A stretch of DNA of 64,000 bases from CAVXHQ01 sp963789535 (GCA_963789535.1 CAWBKU010000005.1:1488001-1552000), one strand, 5' to 3'. Numbered from the stretch's first letter, positions 1-8,579 are shown. The notes: generated by a model from the sequence alone, not told the origin. Numbers and translations are program-made.

Positions 1-141
1 GGTCCGGTGGGCCGAAACGATGCGGACCTCGTGCGGCACGGCCAGGTCGATGAGGATATCGGCTGCGGCGCGCATCGTGGTCCAGTCGGACTGGCTGCCC
101 ATGACGATGCCGACGTGCGGCGGGACGGAGGTGTCGGTCAT
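1..141 (-). CDS. purE: N5-carboxyaminoimidazole ribonucleotide mutase PurE (5' end only)
   Basis: The first 47 codons are visible; the gene runs off the left edge. PurE isomerises N5-CAIR to CAIR in de novo purine synthesis in the cytoplasm. The N-terminus carries the family signature VGIVMGSQSDWTTM (residues about 10-23), which forms the phosphate-binding loop, followed by a VRIVSAHR segment that holds the catalytic histidine. The ATG at 139-141 is the only sensible start, because the conserved core begins eight or nine residues later. purK, which usually lies downstream in this group, would be outside the window. Confidence 0.93.
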   Translation of the reverse strand, partial: MTDTSVPPHVGIVMGSQSDWTTMRAAADILIDLAVPHEVRIVSAHRT

Positions 142-218
142 GGGGCGCCTCTCTGCGGATCACAAAGGCGGCACTATAGCGGGGTCATGTTCGGGGGCAA
201 TCGGCTGCGTCGCGAGGC

Positions 219-266
219 GAAGCTTTAGAAAGACTTCGGACCGAACCTCTAGAAAAAGGTCGACGC
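219..266. repeat. Family A double-hairpin repeat, degenerate copy (A1)
   Basis: Two imperfect short hairpins follow each other between purE (leftward) and the end of the DUF465 gene: a GAAGCTTT/AAAGACTTC arm pair, then a GAACCTCT/AGAAAAAGGTC pair. The layout matches the better-conserved copies at 6958, 22261, 40665, 45040 and 59704. It lies just downstream of the DUF465 stop and upstream of purE, so it could end DUF465 transcription. Both arms are mismatched, so this is the weakest member of the family. Confidence 0.45.
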
Positions 267-279
267 CGGACGTCTGTGG

Positions 280-498
280 TTACGCGATGATATCGGGCAG
301 GATCCGGTCCTCGAGCGAGACGATCCGGTCCTTCAGCCGCAGTTTCTGCTTCTTGAGCCGGCCGAGCGTCAGGACATCGCGCCCGCCGCGCTCATGCAGG
401 GCCTCGATGGCCAGATCGAGGTCGCGGTGCTCGGCGCGCAGCACCGCAAGCTCGACTCGCAGCACCTCGACCTCATCCATGCGTGCCGACGTATTCAT
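280..498 (-). CDS. YdcH/DUF465 family small coiled-coil protein
   Basis: A 72-residue, highly charged protein that is mostly helical. The C-terminal half has the LGRLKKQKLRLKDRIVSLEDRI pattern typical of DUF465, in which a basic LKKxKLxLKDxI heptad helix is the hallmark; the family function is unknown. An in-frame GTG at 510 would add four residues and an internal ATG at 480 would remove six. I chose the ATG at 498 because the expected helix length follows it, but no start has a strong ribosome binding site. It probably ends at repeat A1. Confidence 0.75.
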   Translation of the reverse strand: MNTSARMDEVEVLRVELAVLRAEHRDLDLAIEALHERGGRDVLTLGRLKKQKLRLKDRIVSLEDRILPDIIA

Positions 499-673
499 CG
501 TTCTGCCCACAAACGCACGGTCAGCATGACCGCCCGGCGATACATAGGCGCGGCGGGGCGTTCCGGCTAGGGCGAACCCTTGCGCGATGCGCCGTGCCTG
601 CCCATATTCCTCTCATACGCGGTCGCCGACATGGGACCGCTCACGACTGTCGCTTGGAAAAGGACATCAACCC

Positions 674-1141
674 GTGACCAGACCGATCCTCGGGACGCAT
701 CCGTTCCTGCTCGGGTTCGAGCAGCTCGAACGGCTCGTCGAGCGCACCGCCAAGAGCGGTAACGATGGCTATCCCCCCTACAACATCGAGCAGACCTCGG
801 ACCGGACCTATCGGATCACCCTTGCCGTGGCGGGCTTTGCCGACGCGGACCTGTCGATCACGCTGGAGGAACAGAGCCTCGTCATCCGCGGCCGTCAGAC
901 CGACGACAGCGAGGGGCGCCTGTTCCTGCACCGCGGCATCGCCGCGCGTCAGTTCCAGCGCAGCTTCGTGCTGGCCGAGGGCGTCGAGGTCGGTGAAGCA
1001 CGGATGGAGAACGGGCTGCTGCACGTCGACCTGAACCGCCGGGTGCCCGACAGCGTCATCCAGACGATCGCGATCAACACGGGGCCGAAAGGCGCCGTCC
1101 CGGCGCCGAAGATCCGCAGCAGAACAGGGAGCGGGACATGA
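674..1141 (+). CDS. Hsp20/alpha-crystallin family small heat shock protein
   Basis: A 155-residue small heat shock protein, an ATP-independent holdase that binds unfolding proteins. The alpha-crystallin domain spans about residues 35-130, with the family motif YRITLAVAGFADADLSITLE and a later ENGLLHVDLNR strand (the A-x-x-x-N-G-x-L signature). The start is a GTG preceded by AAAAGGA about ten bases upstream; upstream in-frame codons do not fit the family. Its stop overlaps the ATG of the DUF1150 gene (ATGA), so the two are translationally coupled, a pairing common in Rhodobacteraceae. Confidence 0.92.
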   Translation: MTRPILGTHPFLLGFEQLERLVERTAKSGNDGYPPYNIEQTSDRTYRITLAVAGFADADLSITLEEQSLVIRGRQTDDSEGRLFLHRGIAARQFQRSFVLAEGVEVGEARMENGLLHVDLNRRVPDSVIQTIAINTGPKGAVPAPKIRSRTGSGT

Positions 1142-1362
1142 ACGAGAAAGTGGATTTCGCGAAGATGACGGGACAGATCGTCTACGTCAAACCGATCGCC
1201 GTCGCCGACCTGTCCGATGCCTTGCAGGAACAGGCAGGCGAACTCGAGACGATCTTTTCGGTGCACAACGCCGACGGCGAACAACTGGCGCTCGTCGCCG
1301 ACCGGGCGCTGGCCTTTGCGCTGGCGCGCCAGCACGACATGCGGCCGGTGACGGTGCACTAG
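1138..1362 (+). CDS. DUF1150 family protein
   Basis: A 74-residue acidic protein. It matches the alphaproteobacterial DUF1150 pattern: an N-terminal VYVKPI strand, a central YSVHNADGEQLALV-like strand (here FSVHNADGEQLALV) and a C-terminal DRALAFALARQHDMRPVTVH helix and tail. The biochemical role is unknown. The start codon overlaps the hsp20 stop by four bases, so the two proteins are probably made together, which suggests a link to protein quality control. The gene converges on sat-cysC with an 18-base gap and no visible terminator. Confidence 0.88.
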   Translation: MNEKVDFAKMTGQIVYVKPIAVADLSDALQEQAGELETIFSVHNADGEQLALVADRALAFALARQHDMRPVTVH

Positions 1363-1380
1363 GCACCGCCGCCACCGGCC

Positions 1381-3078
1381 TCAGCCTTTCACGAGGCCCA
1401 TGGACTCGAGCTTCAGGATCACCTGATGCGCGCAATTGTCGACCTCTGTCCCCTCGGTCTCGACCCGCAGTTCGGGGTCGGCGGGCACGTCGTAGGGGTC
1501 TGAAATGCCCGTGAATTCCTTGATCTTGCCCGCGCGCGCGAGCTTGTAGAGGCCCTTGCGGTCACGCTTTTCGCATTCCTCGATGCTGGTCGCGACATGC
1601 ACCTCGATGAAGGCGCCGAACTCTTCGACGTCCTCGCGCACGGCGCGGCGCGTGGTCGCATAGGGCGCGATCGGCGCACAGATGGCGATGCCGCCGTTCT
1701 TGGTGATCTCGCTCGCGACATAGCCGATGCGACGGATGTTCAGGTCGCGGTGCTCCTTGGAGAAGCCGAGTTCCGACGACAGGTTCTTGCGCACGATGTC
1801 CCCGTCGAGCAGCGTCACCGGGCGGCCGCCCATCTCCATCAGCTTGACCATGAGCGCATTGGCGATGGTCGATTTGCCCGATCCGGAAAAGCCGGTGAAG
1901 AATACCGTGAACCCCTGCTTGCTGCGGGCAGGCCGGGTGCGGCGCAGTTCCGTCACGACCTCGGGGAACGAGAACCACTCGGGGATCTCGAGGCCCTCGG
2001 CCAGACGGCGGCGCAGTTCGGTGCCGGAGATATCGAGGATCGTATCGCCCTCGGGCACCTCGTTGGCCGGGAAATACTGCGCCTTTTCCTGCACGTAGAC
2101 CATGTGCTTGAAGTCTACCATCTCGACGCCGATCTCGGCCTGATGTTTGGCGAACAGCTCCTGCGCCTCGTAGGGGCCATAGAAATCCTTGCCGGCACTG
2201 TTCTTGCCGGGTCCGGCATGATCGCGCCCGACGATGAAATGGGTGCAGCCGTGGTTGGCGCGGATCAGCCCGTGCCAGACCGCCTCGCGCGGGCCCGCCA
2301 TCCGCATCGCGAGGTTGAGGAGCGACATCGTCGTGGTCGATGCGGGATACTGGCCGAGCACCGCCTCGTAGCAGCGCACGCGGGTGAAATGGTCCACGTC
2401 GCCGGGCTTGGTCATGCCGACCACCGGATGGATCAGCAGGTTCGCCTGCGCCTCGCGCGCGGCCCGGAACGTCAGTTCCTGATGCGCCCGGTGCAGCGGG
2501 TTGCGCGTCTGGAACGCCACGATCTTGCGCCAGCCGAGTTTGCGGAACTGCGCGCGCAATTCGTTCGGGGTGTCGCGACGACCGCGGAAATCGTAGTGCA
2601 CGGGGGGTTGCAGGCCGGTCACAGGCCCGCCGAGATAGACCGCACCGGCGGTATTGTGCAGGTAATTGACGGCCGGATGGGCGCTATCGTCCGCGCCGAA
2701 CACCATCTTCGCCTCGTGCGCCTTGTCGGGCGACCATTTGTCGGTGACGGTCATCGTGGCGAGGATCACCCCCTCCTGATCGCGCAGCGCGATGTCCTGC
2801 CCGACCTCGATCCCCTCTGCGGCCTTCTCGCTCAGATCGAGGGTGATCGGCATCGGCCAGAGCGTCCCGTCGGCCAGCCGCATGTCGTCCACGACCGAGG
2901 TGTAGTCGGCCTGTGAGAGGAACCCCTTGAGCGGACTGAACCCGCCGTTCATCAACAGTTCCAGATCGCAGATCTGGCGCGGCGTGAGGTCGTGGCTCGG
3001 CAGCGACGCGGCCTCGACCTTGAGCTTGAGGGCACTCTCGTGGCTGACGTAGAGTTCGGGGATCGGGGCGAGGGTCAT
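1381..3078 (-). CDS. sat-cysC: Bifunctional sulfate adenylyltransferase / adenylylsulfate kinase
   Basis: A 565-residue fusion that activates sulfate. The N-terminal ATP sulfurylase (about 1-380) makes APS from ATP and sulfate; the C-terminal APS kinase (about 385-565) phosphorylates it to PAPS. Sulfurylase motifs are QTRNPLHRAH (190-199, the QxRN and HxxH nucleotide site) and GRDHAGPG (284-291). The kinase P-loop is GFSGSGKST (396-404). This archaeal-type sulfurylase fused to CysC is the usual arrangement in Rhodobacteraceae, instead of cysDN. Its ATG overlaps the TGA of the upstream oxygenase gene, so both come from one message. Confidence 0.96.
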   Translation of the reverse strand: MTLAPIPELYVSHESALKLKVEAASLPSHDLTPRQICDLELLMNGGFSPLKGFLSQADYTSVVDDMRLADGTLWPMPITLDLSEKAAEGIEVGQDIALRDQEGVILATMTVTDKWSPDKAHEAKMVFGADDSAHPAVNYLHNTAGAVYLGGPVTGLQPPVHYDFRGRRDTPNELRAQFRKLGWRKIVAFQTRNPLHRAHQELTFRAAREAQANLLIHPVVGMTKPGDVDHFTRVRCYEAVLGQYPASTTTMSLLNLAMRMAGPREAVWHGLIRANHGCTHFIVGRDHAGPGKNSAGKDFYGPYEAQELFAKHQAEIGVEMVDFKHMVYVQEKAQYFPANEVPEGDTILDISGTELRRRLAEGLEIPEWFSFPEVVTELRRTRPARSKQGFTVFFTGFSGSGKSTIANALMVKLMEMGGRPVTLLDGDIVRKNLSSELGFSKEHRDLNIRRIGYVASEITKNGGIAICAPIAPYATTRRAVREDVEEFGAFIEVHVATSIEECEKRDRKGLYKLARAGKIKEFTGISDPYDVPADPELRVETEGTEVDNCAHQVILKLESMGLVKG

Positions 3079-4307
3079 GGGGCGCTACTCTTTGCTTCTG
3101 CCGGGCGGCGGATGATTCTCGGCGGACCTAGACCGCGCAGCGCCGGAAGATCAAGGGCATTGGGGCCGATCACGCAAATTCGGGCGCCGGTCAGGCCTGA
3201 CGGGACCGCAGGCTTCGGCGCCGTCTCGAGGAACTTCAGATTCTCGGCCCGCAGCGCCGCCGCCGCATCGTCGTAGAGGAACGGCAGGAACGCATAGCGC
3301 GCGCCGCGCGTCACCGGCGACACCGAATGCAGCATCGAGCACGAGAAGACGACCGCGCCGCCCGCCGGCGCCTTGTAGCGGCGCGGCCCGTATTCGGCGA
3401 ACCCGACCTCGCCGCCGTCGAAGTCGTCGTTCAGGTTGATCGAGACCGCAAACCGCCGGTGCGCCGTGCCCTTGGTAGTGTTGTCGCGGTGCGCGTTGAA
3501 ATGGCCGCCGTCCTCGGCGGCATAGCAGGCGACGATATAGCGCTCCATCCGGGTGACGTGGAACTGATGGGCGCGCGCGATCATCGGCACGATGCGGCGG
3601 ACGACGCGCTGTTGTAGCGCCCGCATCAGGCCCTCGTCCTCGATGTTGAAGTCGCGGCGCACCTTGTGGCCCCTGTCGTGGACCGGCACCGTCTTGCCGC
3701 TCACCTCACGCATGAAACCCGAGATCTCGCCGCCGTGCGCCTCGTAGCGGGCGATCAGGTCGGCGCAGAGGGCGAGCTCGAACACGTCCGGCAGCATCAG
3801 GATCGGCGCGTGGACCGACATACCGGCAAGCGTTCCGGGCGTCGGCATCGCCGCGAGGCGGTCGAACACCTCCGCGCCGTCGCTGCCATCCTGCCGGAAC
3901 GGGACGACGGCGGTGATCCGCAGGTCGGGCGACATGAGGATCCAGCGCGGGCGGTAGAGCCCTTCGGTCCTGGCCGCCGCACCGTAGAGGCGCGACAGGG
4001 AATGGTCGGAGTCGATGAATGCCCGGATACCCGGCAGGCACTCGCTCAGGCGGCCGTCCGCGATGTCGGCGGGGTCGGTCGTGACGGTGAACAGGCAGGC
4101 GTGGGTGTCGTCGAGCACCGCGCGCCGCGCCGCGATGGCGGCGAGGGCGGCGGCGGTCGAGGGCAACCTCGCGGTGCCCAGAAAGCACAGGACGATGTTG
4201 CGCCCGGCGGTCGAATCGAACACGAACCGCGGGTTGCGCGGCGTCACGCCATAGAACCATGGCGCCGGATCGCCCGCGGCAAGCGCTGCATAGTCCGTCA
4301 TGTCCAA
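3075..4307 (-). CDS. Redoxin-like domain fused to a 2OG-Fe(II) oxygenase
   Basis: A 410-residue two-domain protein. Residues about 10-165 have the AhpC/TSA layout (GDPAPWF, a central FxVTTDP strand, YRPRWILMSPDLRI), but I see no peroxidatic Cys in the usual position: CFLG replaces the CT/PVC motif. Residues about 175-360 form a 2-oxoglutarate/Fe(II) oxygenase domain with HRD as the HxD iron ligands, a later HSVSPV histidine and an RYAFLPF arginine for 2OG. The substrate is unknown. It is coupled to sat-cysC by an ATGA overlap, which hints at sulfur metabolism. An alternative start is the ATG at 4301. Confidence 0.85.
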   Translation of the reverse strand: MDMTDYAALAAGDPAPWFYGVTPRNPRFVFDSTAGRNIVLCFLGTARLPSTAAALAAIAARRAVLDDTHACLFTVTTDPADIADGRLSECLPGIRAFIDSDHSLSRLYGAAARTEGLYRPRWILMSPDLRITAVVPFRQDGSDGAEVFDRLAAMPTPGTLAGMSVHAPILMLPDVFELALCADLIARYEAHGGEISGFMREVSGKTVPVHDRGHKVRRDFNIEDEGLMRALQQRVVRRIVPMIARAHQFHVTRMERYIVACYAAEDGGHFNAHRDNTTKGTAHRRFAVSINLNDDFDGGEVGFAEYGPRRYKAPAGGAVVFSCSMLHSVSPVTRGARYAFLPFLYDDAAAALRAENLKFLETAPKPAVPSGLTGARICVIGPNALDLPALRGLGPPRIIRRPAEAKSSAP

Positions 4308-4388
4308 CCCTCGCCCTGCCGGTCCGTCGATAATGGGCGATTATGCTGGGATTTCGGCATCGGGCAACTGTCGCTTCGGGGGCTCGCC

Positions 4389-5387
4389 TCAGGCGTCCGC
4401 AGGCGCGCCGTATCCCAGCGGCAACGTCGTATCGACGCCCGGCTGCTGGCCGTGCTCGGCGAGGAACTTCTCGGCGTCGAGCGCGGCCATGCAGCCCATG
4501 CCCGCACTGGTGACGGCCTGACGGTAGACGTGATCGGTCAGATCGCCCGCCGCAAAGACACCGGGGATCGAGGTGCGGGTGGTGCCGGGGGTGACGACGA
4601 CATAACCGCCGTGATGCGTTTCGAGGACATCCTTGACCAGTTCGGACGCCGGCGCGTGGCCGATGGCGACGAACAGGCCCTTGGCCGGGATCGTGGTCAG
4701 GGCGCCGGTGGTCACATGCCGGACGACGACGCCCTCGACACCGCGCGGGCTGTCGACGCCTTGCACTTCTGCAACCTCGTGGAACCACAGGGTCTCGATC
4801 TTGGGGTGTCTGAACAGCCGGTCTTGCAGAATTCGCTCCGCACGCAGTTCGTCGCGGCGGTGCACCAGCGTCACCTTGGAGGCGAAGTTGGTCAGGAACA
4901 GCGCCTCCTCGACCGCCGTGTTGCCGCCGCCGACGACGACGATCTCCATCCCGCGATAGAAGAAGCCGTCGCAGGTCGCGCAGGCCGAGACGCCGAAGCC
5001 CTTGAACCTCTCCTCGCTGGGCAGGCCCAGCCATTTCGCCCGCGCGCCGGTGGCGAGCACGATCGCATCCGCCGTCCAGACCGCGCCGCTGTCGGTCTGC
5101 GCGGTGAAGGGGCGCCGCGTCAGATCGAGCGCGGTCACGATATCGCCCATGATCTCGCAGCCCATTTCGCGCGCATGCGCCTCCATCCGCACCATGAGGT
5201 CGGGGCCCTGCACGGTGGTGTCGCCGGGCCAGTTCTCGACCTCGGTGGTCGTGGTCAACTGCCCGCCCGGCTCGATCCCCTGGATCAGCACCGGCGACAG
5301 CATCGCGCGCGCCGCATAGACGCCCGCGGTATAGCCCGCCGGGCCGGATCCGACGATAAGCAGTCGGGTATGTCGCGTCGTCGTCAT
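4389..5387 (-). CDS. trxB: Thioredoxin-disulfide reductase
   Basis: A 332-residue flavoprotein that transfers electrons from NADPH through FAD to thioredoxin in the cytoplasm. Visible motifs are GSGPAG (13-18) for FAD, the redox-active CATC (136-139) followed by DGFF, and the NADPH site GGGNTA (153-158) followed by an HRRDELRAE segment; GVFAAGD lies near the C-terminus. Length and order match bacterial TrxB. It lies 81 bases upstream of the redoxin-2OG gene on the same strand, so thioredoxin-linked and sulfate genes may form one operon. The perfect hairpin at 5477 insulates it from the VPLPA gene. Confidence 0.96.
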   Translation of the reverse strand: MTTTRHTRLLIVGSGPAGYTAGVYAARAMLSPVLIQGIEPGGQLTTTTEVENWPGDTTVQGPDLMVRMEAHAREMGCEIMGDIVTALDLTRRPFTAQTDSGAVWTADAIVLATGARAKWLGLPSEERFKGFGVSACATCDGFFYRGMEIVVVGGGNTAVEEALFLTNFASKVTLVHRRDELRAERILQDRLFRHPKIETLWFHEVAEVQGVDSPRGVEGVVVRHVTTGALTTIPAKGLFVAIGHAPASELVKDVLETHHGGYVVVTPGTTRTSIPGVFAAGDLTDHVYRQAVTSAGMGCMAALDAEKFLAEHGQQPGVDTTLPLGYGAPADA

Positions 5388-5476
5388 GTCGGTTCCCTTG
5401 TCGGTGATCCCGACCGATATAGCGACGGACGTTCGGCGGCGAAAGGTGCGGAGGGTGGGTGACTGTTAACGAAATA

Positions 5477-5497
5477 GGGCGCCCCCAAGGGGCGCCC
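5477..5497 (-). terminator. Intrinsic terminator of the VPLPA-tailed protein gene
   Basis: A perfect 9-bp stem (GGGCGCCCC / GGGGCGCCC) with a three-base loop starts about 29 bases after the stop of the leftward gene ending at 5526. On the minus strand it is followed by TATTTCG, and on the plus strand by TTTCG. It separates that gene from trxB downstream on the same strand. The U-tract is short, so termination may be partial. Confidence 0.75.
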
Positions 5498-5525
5498 TTT
5501 CGTCGAAACCGGCGGAGAAGGGCCG

Positions 5526-6119
5526 TCAGGCCTTGCGGCGGCGAACGGCGGCGAGGCCGGCGAGGCCGAATATCAGCAGCAACCCGCCCGCAGGCAGCGG
5601 CACCGCAGAAACCGCGATGTTCGACAGTTCGAACGAGTTGGTGTTCGAAGTGAACACGACCGAGTCGAACCCGCCGCCCTCGAAAATGCTGACGAGATTG
5701 GCATTCCGACCGGGGGTCACGGCCGGCGGTATGTCGCCAAGCGACAGCGAGGCCACGTTGATACCGCCGAGGATCAGATCGACGTAGTTGTAGGTGTCGG
5801 GCGAACCCCACAGAAACGCGAGCGTATTGGAGACTTGGTCGAGGATCAGCACCCGTGCCTGGCCGCCGAGGATGTTGAAATAGGACGTGCCGGCGAAGGC
5901 GGCGGTGCCTTCGAAAGGCGAACGGTACTGGTTGACGAGGCTGCCGGTCCGGATGTCCGGCGCGATGATGAACGAACCGCCGACGACGGCTGTGCTCATC
6001 AACGGGTCGACATCGTTGGCGTTGCCCAAGTTGGAAACGGTCGCCGCGGTGGCGGCGGACGCGAGTATGGCGACAGCTGCCGCACCGGCCATGGCAAATC
6101 TTGAAAGTCGATCGAGCAT
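5526..6119 (-). CDS. Exported protein with VPLPA-type C-terminal sorting signal
   Basis: A 197-residue secreted protein. The N-terminus has a signal peptide (basic start, then an Ala-rich hydrophobic stretch ending AATAAT). The C-terminus is a textbook sorting tail: VPLPAGG, a hydrophobic LLLIFGLAGLAAV helix, and a basic RRRKA end. Proteins of this type are handled by a rhombosortase/exosortase-like system and displayed on the surface or in matrix. The mid-region is rich in Asn, Ser and Gly with no recognised domain. It is divergent from the Lrp-type gene across a 283-base gap that is clearly AT-richer near 6170-6310, where promoters are likely. Confidence 0.85.
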   Translation of the reverse strand: MLDRLSRFAMAGAAAVAILASAATAATVSNLGNANDVDPLMSTAVVGGSFIIAPDIRTGSLVNQYRSPFEGTAAFAGTSYFNILGGQARVLILDQVSNTLAFLWGSPDTYNYVDLILGGINVASLSLGDIPPAVTPGRNANLVSIFEGGGFDSVVFTSNTNSFELSNIAVSAVPLPAGGLLLIFGLAGLAAVRRRKA

Positions 6120-6402
6120 TGAAGAAACCCCCGCAGAAGAATCAGGACGGAAAAGCCGCCGTGAAGAAAAAAGCTTAACCCGAAGTTAATGATCGTGGCA
6201 AGATTTTGGTTTTAATGCGCCACGTTCAAGCGTGACTTTGTGGGCTTCGGACAACGATGGTCAGGATGGCGGGCTATTGTTCACACATTTGGCTAAATCT
6301 ACGTGCAACGAAATATAATTGCGTGTATCGCTCCTGCGGACGGTCGTCACGCCGGTAGCGGGGTGCGACCCGAAGTGATGACGGTTCCGGCCGGAGCCGC
6401 GA

Positions 6403-6909
6403 ATGGGGACGGATATGCACGGACTGGACGAGATCGACCGCAAGATACTGGCCGAACTTCAGGCGGACGGGCGGATGACCAACGTCGAATTGGCGCGCCG
6501 CGTCGGCATTTCGGCACCGCCCTGCCTGCGACGGGTCCGCACGCTCGAGGAACAGGGGTTCATCGCGGGCTATCATGCGGTGGTGAACGCGCGCGCCCTC
6601 GATTTCGACGTCGCGGTCTTTGCGATGGTCGGCCTCGTCTCTCAGGCCGAGGCGGATCTGACGGCGTTCGAGGCGCGGGTGCGTACCTGGCCGCTGGTCC
6701 GCGAGTGCCACATGCTGAACGGCGAGGTGGATTTCATCCTCAAATGCGTGGCCCCCGACCTGCGGTCGTTCCAGAATTTCCTGACCGAACACCTGACCGC
6801 GGCGCCGAACGTGGCGAGCGTGAAGACAAGCCTCGTGATCCGCAACGCCAAGGACGAGCCGGGCGTGCCCTTCGACGTGCTCGAGGCGCGGCTGGCGCAG
6901 CACGCGTGA
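6403..6909 (+). CDS. Lrp/AsnC family transcriptional regulator
   Basis: A 168-residue regulator. Residues about 8-60 form the AsnC-type winged helix (LDEIDRKILAELQADGRMTN, then VELARRVGISAPPCLRRVRTLE as the recognition helix). The C-terminal half is the RAM/AsnC ligand-binding fold, ending in VKTSLVIRNAKDEPGVP. Such proteins form octamers and often sense amino acids. Two starts are possible: the ATG at 6403 (GGAG six bases upstream) and the ATG at 6415 (GGGGA five bases upstream); homologues usually begin a few residues before LDEIDRKIL. The target is not evident; an operator could lie in the gap shared with the VPLPA gene. Confidence 0.92.
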   Translation: MGTDMHGLDEIDRKILAELQADGRMTNVELARRVGISAPPCLRRVRTLEEQGFIAGYHAVVNARALDFDVAVFAMVGLVSQAEADLTAFEARVRTWPLVRECHMLNGEVDFILKCVAPDLRSFQNFLTEHLTAAPNVASVKTSLVIRNAKDEPGVPFDVLEARLAQHA

Positions 6910-6957
6910 TGAGCTGACGCGGCATGCGAGGCTGCCCCGGCGCGCGCCTTTCGCCCG

Positions 6958-7000
6958 ACTTCTTTCAAAGAAATCGACGTCGGAAACTTTGAAAGTTTCC
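6958..7000. repeat. Family A double-hairpin repeat (A2), probable bidirectional terminator
   Basis: Two adjacent hairpins separated by GACGTC: TTCTTTCAAAGAAATC, then the perfect GGAAACTTTGAAAGTTTCC. The element lies between the convergent ends of the Lrp-type gene (6909) and the Hint gene (7018). Position and T/A-rich arms fit a two-way terminator. Confidence 0.7.
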
Positions 7001-7017
7001 GCCCCCGGGGCGCCGGT

Positions 7018-7842
7018 CTAGGCCACGTCGAAGAGGTCGAGGTCCGCCAGCCGCAGCCGGGGCTGGGCCGGGGCACCGAAATCCTCGAGCCGCTGGATGT
7101 GCGGAAAACACGACAGATAGAGCGTCAGCATCTCGCCCCGCAGACCGAACTGGTGCAGGGCGCCGGGATGCATCGAGGCGACCTCGACGCCGCAGGCCAC
7201 CAGCCGGTGCTGGCGGGCAAAGCCCACGTGATAGACCTGAACCGCCGTCTGCGGTGCCAGTTCGACGATGTTCACCCCGTCGAGGAAATCGCGCGCCGGC
7301 ACGAACGCCGCCTCGGCGCCGGTCAGTTTGCGCACACCCGCAGAGCGGTGCGACAGGTGCGCGCGCGGCCCGAGGATCAGATCGGGCATCGGCCGCGTGA
7401 TCCCCAGCGCGTCTGCCGCGATCCGGGTGAGGGCGCCCATGCCGGGTTCCTGCCCCCTGGCGGCGCCGGTGACGACCGTAGAGCCGCGCCAGAGCAGCGG
7501 CTGAAACCCGGCGTCGGCGGTGCGGACGCTGTCGCCGGGCCAGAGATCCTCGACCGCGACGAGGCCGCGGGCGGTCGCCAGAAGGGTGCCGCGGGCAAAG
7601 GCGGCAAAGGCCTCGTCGAAGGCATGGATGGCGGGCACGATACGGGTGAATTCGGCGGTGTCGCCGGGGTTCCGGGGGCACAGATGGGCGATCTCCACCT
7701 TGCGCATGAGAGGCATCACGCGCGGAGATCGCCCGGTCTGTGAACCGAACCGTCCGAGGGCCGGACCGATGGTGGACAGGCGTGCCGTCGCAGAGCCATC
7801 GAGGCCGGCTGGCCCCGCGACGGGATCGGGAGCGTAGGTCAT
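7018..7842 (-). CDS. Hint-domain-containing protein
   Basis: A 274-residue protein. A Hint (hedgehog/intein) fold covers about residues 75-225: FARGTLLATARGLVAVEDL, PGDSVRTADAGFQPLLWRG and a later HLSHRSAGVRK segment. These proteins are numerous in Rhodobacterales and are often linked to secreted Ca-binding proteins. The canonical catalytic Cys just before the FxxGT motif is absent (the sequence reads AAFARGT), so self-cleavage is unlikely. The ATG at 7842 follows AAGGTG at good spacing; an upstream GTG exists but lacks support. The 298 bases between this start and position 8141 hold only the upstream region and the hairpin at 8121. Confidence 0.85.
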   Translation of the reverse strand: MTYAPDPVAGPAGLDGSATARLSTIGPALGRFGSQTGRSPRVMPLMRKVEIAHLCPRNPGDTAEFTRIVPAIHAFDEAFAAFARGTLLATARGLVAVEDLWPGDSVRTADAGFQPLLWRGSTVVTGAARGQEPGMGALTRIAADALGITRPMPDLILGPRAHLSHRSAGVRKLTGAEAAFVPARDFLDGVNIVELAPQTAVQVYHVGFARQHRLVACGVEVASMHPGALHQFGLRGEMLTLYLSCFPHIQRLEDFGAPAQPRLRLADLDLFDVA

Positions 7843-8120
7843 GTGCGTCACCTTGCGGCTGGTCACATCATCTGTCGGCCCCCACCGACAACATCTGAGG
7901 AGATGGTTGCTGTTGATCCGAAGATGGTCGTGCCGGGGGCGGTTGTCAAAATCGACGTGCCATGCGGGTCCGGCGCCGGATCAATGCGCGCAGCCAGCCG
8001 TGGATTGTTGCCGGGGCGACGGGGAAACCTGCCACAATCCGATTCTCTGCGCCCCCCGGAAACGACGGGGTCGCGCTCCGGCCGCAGGTGGGCGGCCCCG
8101 GGGACGTGGGTTGCGGAGCG

Positions 8121-8138
8121 TCCGCAGCCGCCTGCGGA
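8121..8138 (-). terminator. Short hairpin directly after the 61-residue protein gene
   Basis: A perfect 7-bp stem (TCCGCAG / CTGCGGA) with a four-base loop begins two bases past the stop codon of the leftward gene ending at 8141. No T-run follows it, so it may act as a transcript-end stabiliser more than a true terminator. Confidence 0.4.
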
Positions 8139-8140
8139 TG

Positions 8141-8326
8141 TCAGGCGGCGCGCGGCGCCTCTGCCGGGGCGCCCTGTGCATGGCGCAACGCCGCATCTGC
8201 CGCCTCGCGCATCCGACGCCGGGAGATCAGGGCGCTGCGGCGCAACCCGCGTTCCCACGGCATCTTGGTCTTGCAGGCGGCGGCCTCGCGCCGCGTTTCG
8301 GCGATCCAGCGGGGGGTCTCGGTCAT
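8141..8326 (-). CDS. Small basic protein conserved in Rhodobacteraceae, function unknown
   Basis: A 61-residue protein rich in Arg and Ala, starting MTETPRWIAETRREAAACKT and continuing MPWERGLRRSALISRRR. I recall similar short proteins in this family of bacteria but no function. The ATG at 8326 is preceded by GAGGAGAG at ideal spacing, which decides this start over the longer in-frame extension to 8383. The strong ribosome binding site and ordered sequence support a real gene. It stands alone; 253 bases without another gene separate it from pgeF, and I see nothing specific in them. Confidence 0.7.
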   Translation of the reverse strand: MTETPRWIAETRREAAACKTKMPWERGLRRSALISRRRMREAADAALRHAQGAPAEAPRAA

Positions 8327-8579
8327 GACGCTCTCCTCGGGCGGGCCGGTGCGGGCCCGTTTCCCGACCATCGTGCCCCCCAAGACCGGCAGGAATACGG
8401 AGAGGTTTCGGGTTTATTCGGGCAGGCGCAGCGGGGCGGGTCACTAGGTCGCGCACCGGAGGGTCACGCCGATTGTCTTGCAATTGCGAAGAAATATCCC
8501 TGAATTGTCGACATTGTTCCGGGAGTCGCCCGGTCCGGCCGCCGCACCGCCGCCACGTTTCAGGGCGTTGCGGTCGCCG

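Noticed and set aside
3666..5462. Long open frame on the plus strand opposite trxB and the oxygenase
   Set aside because: No recognisable domain; it spans two well-supported genes and their terminator.
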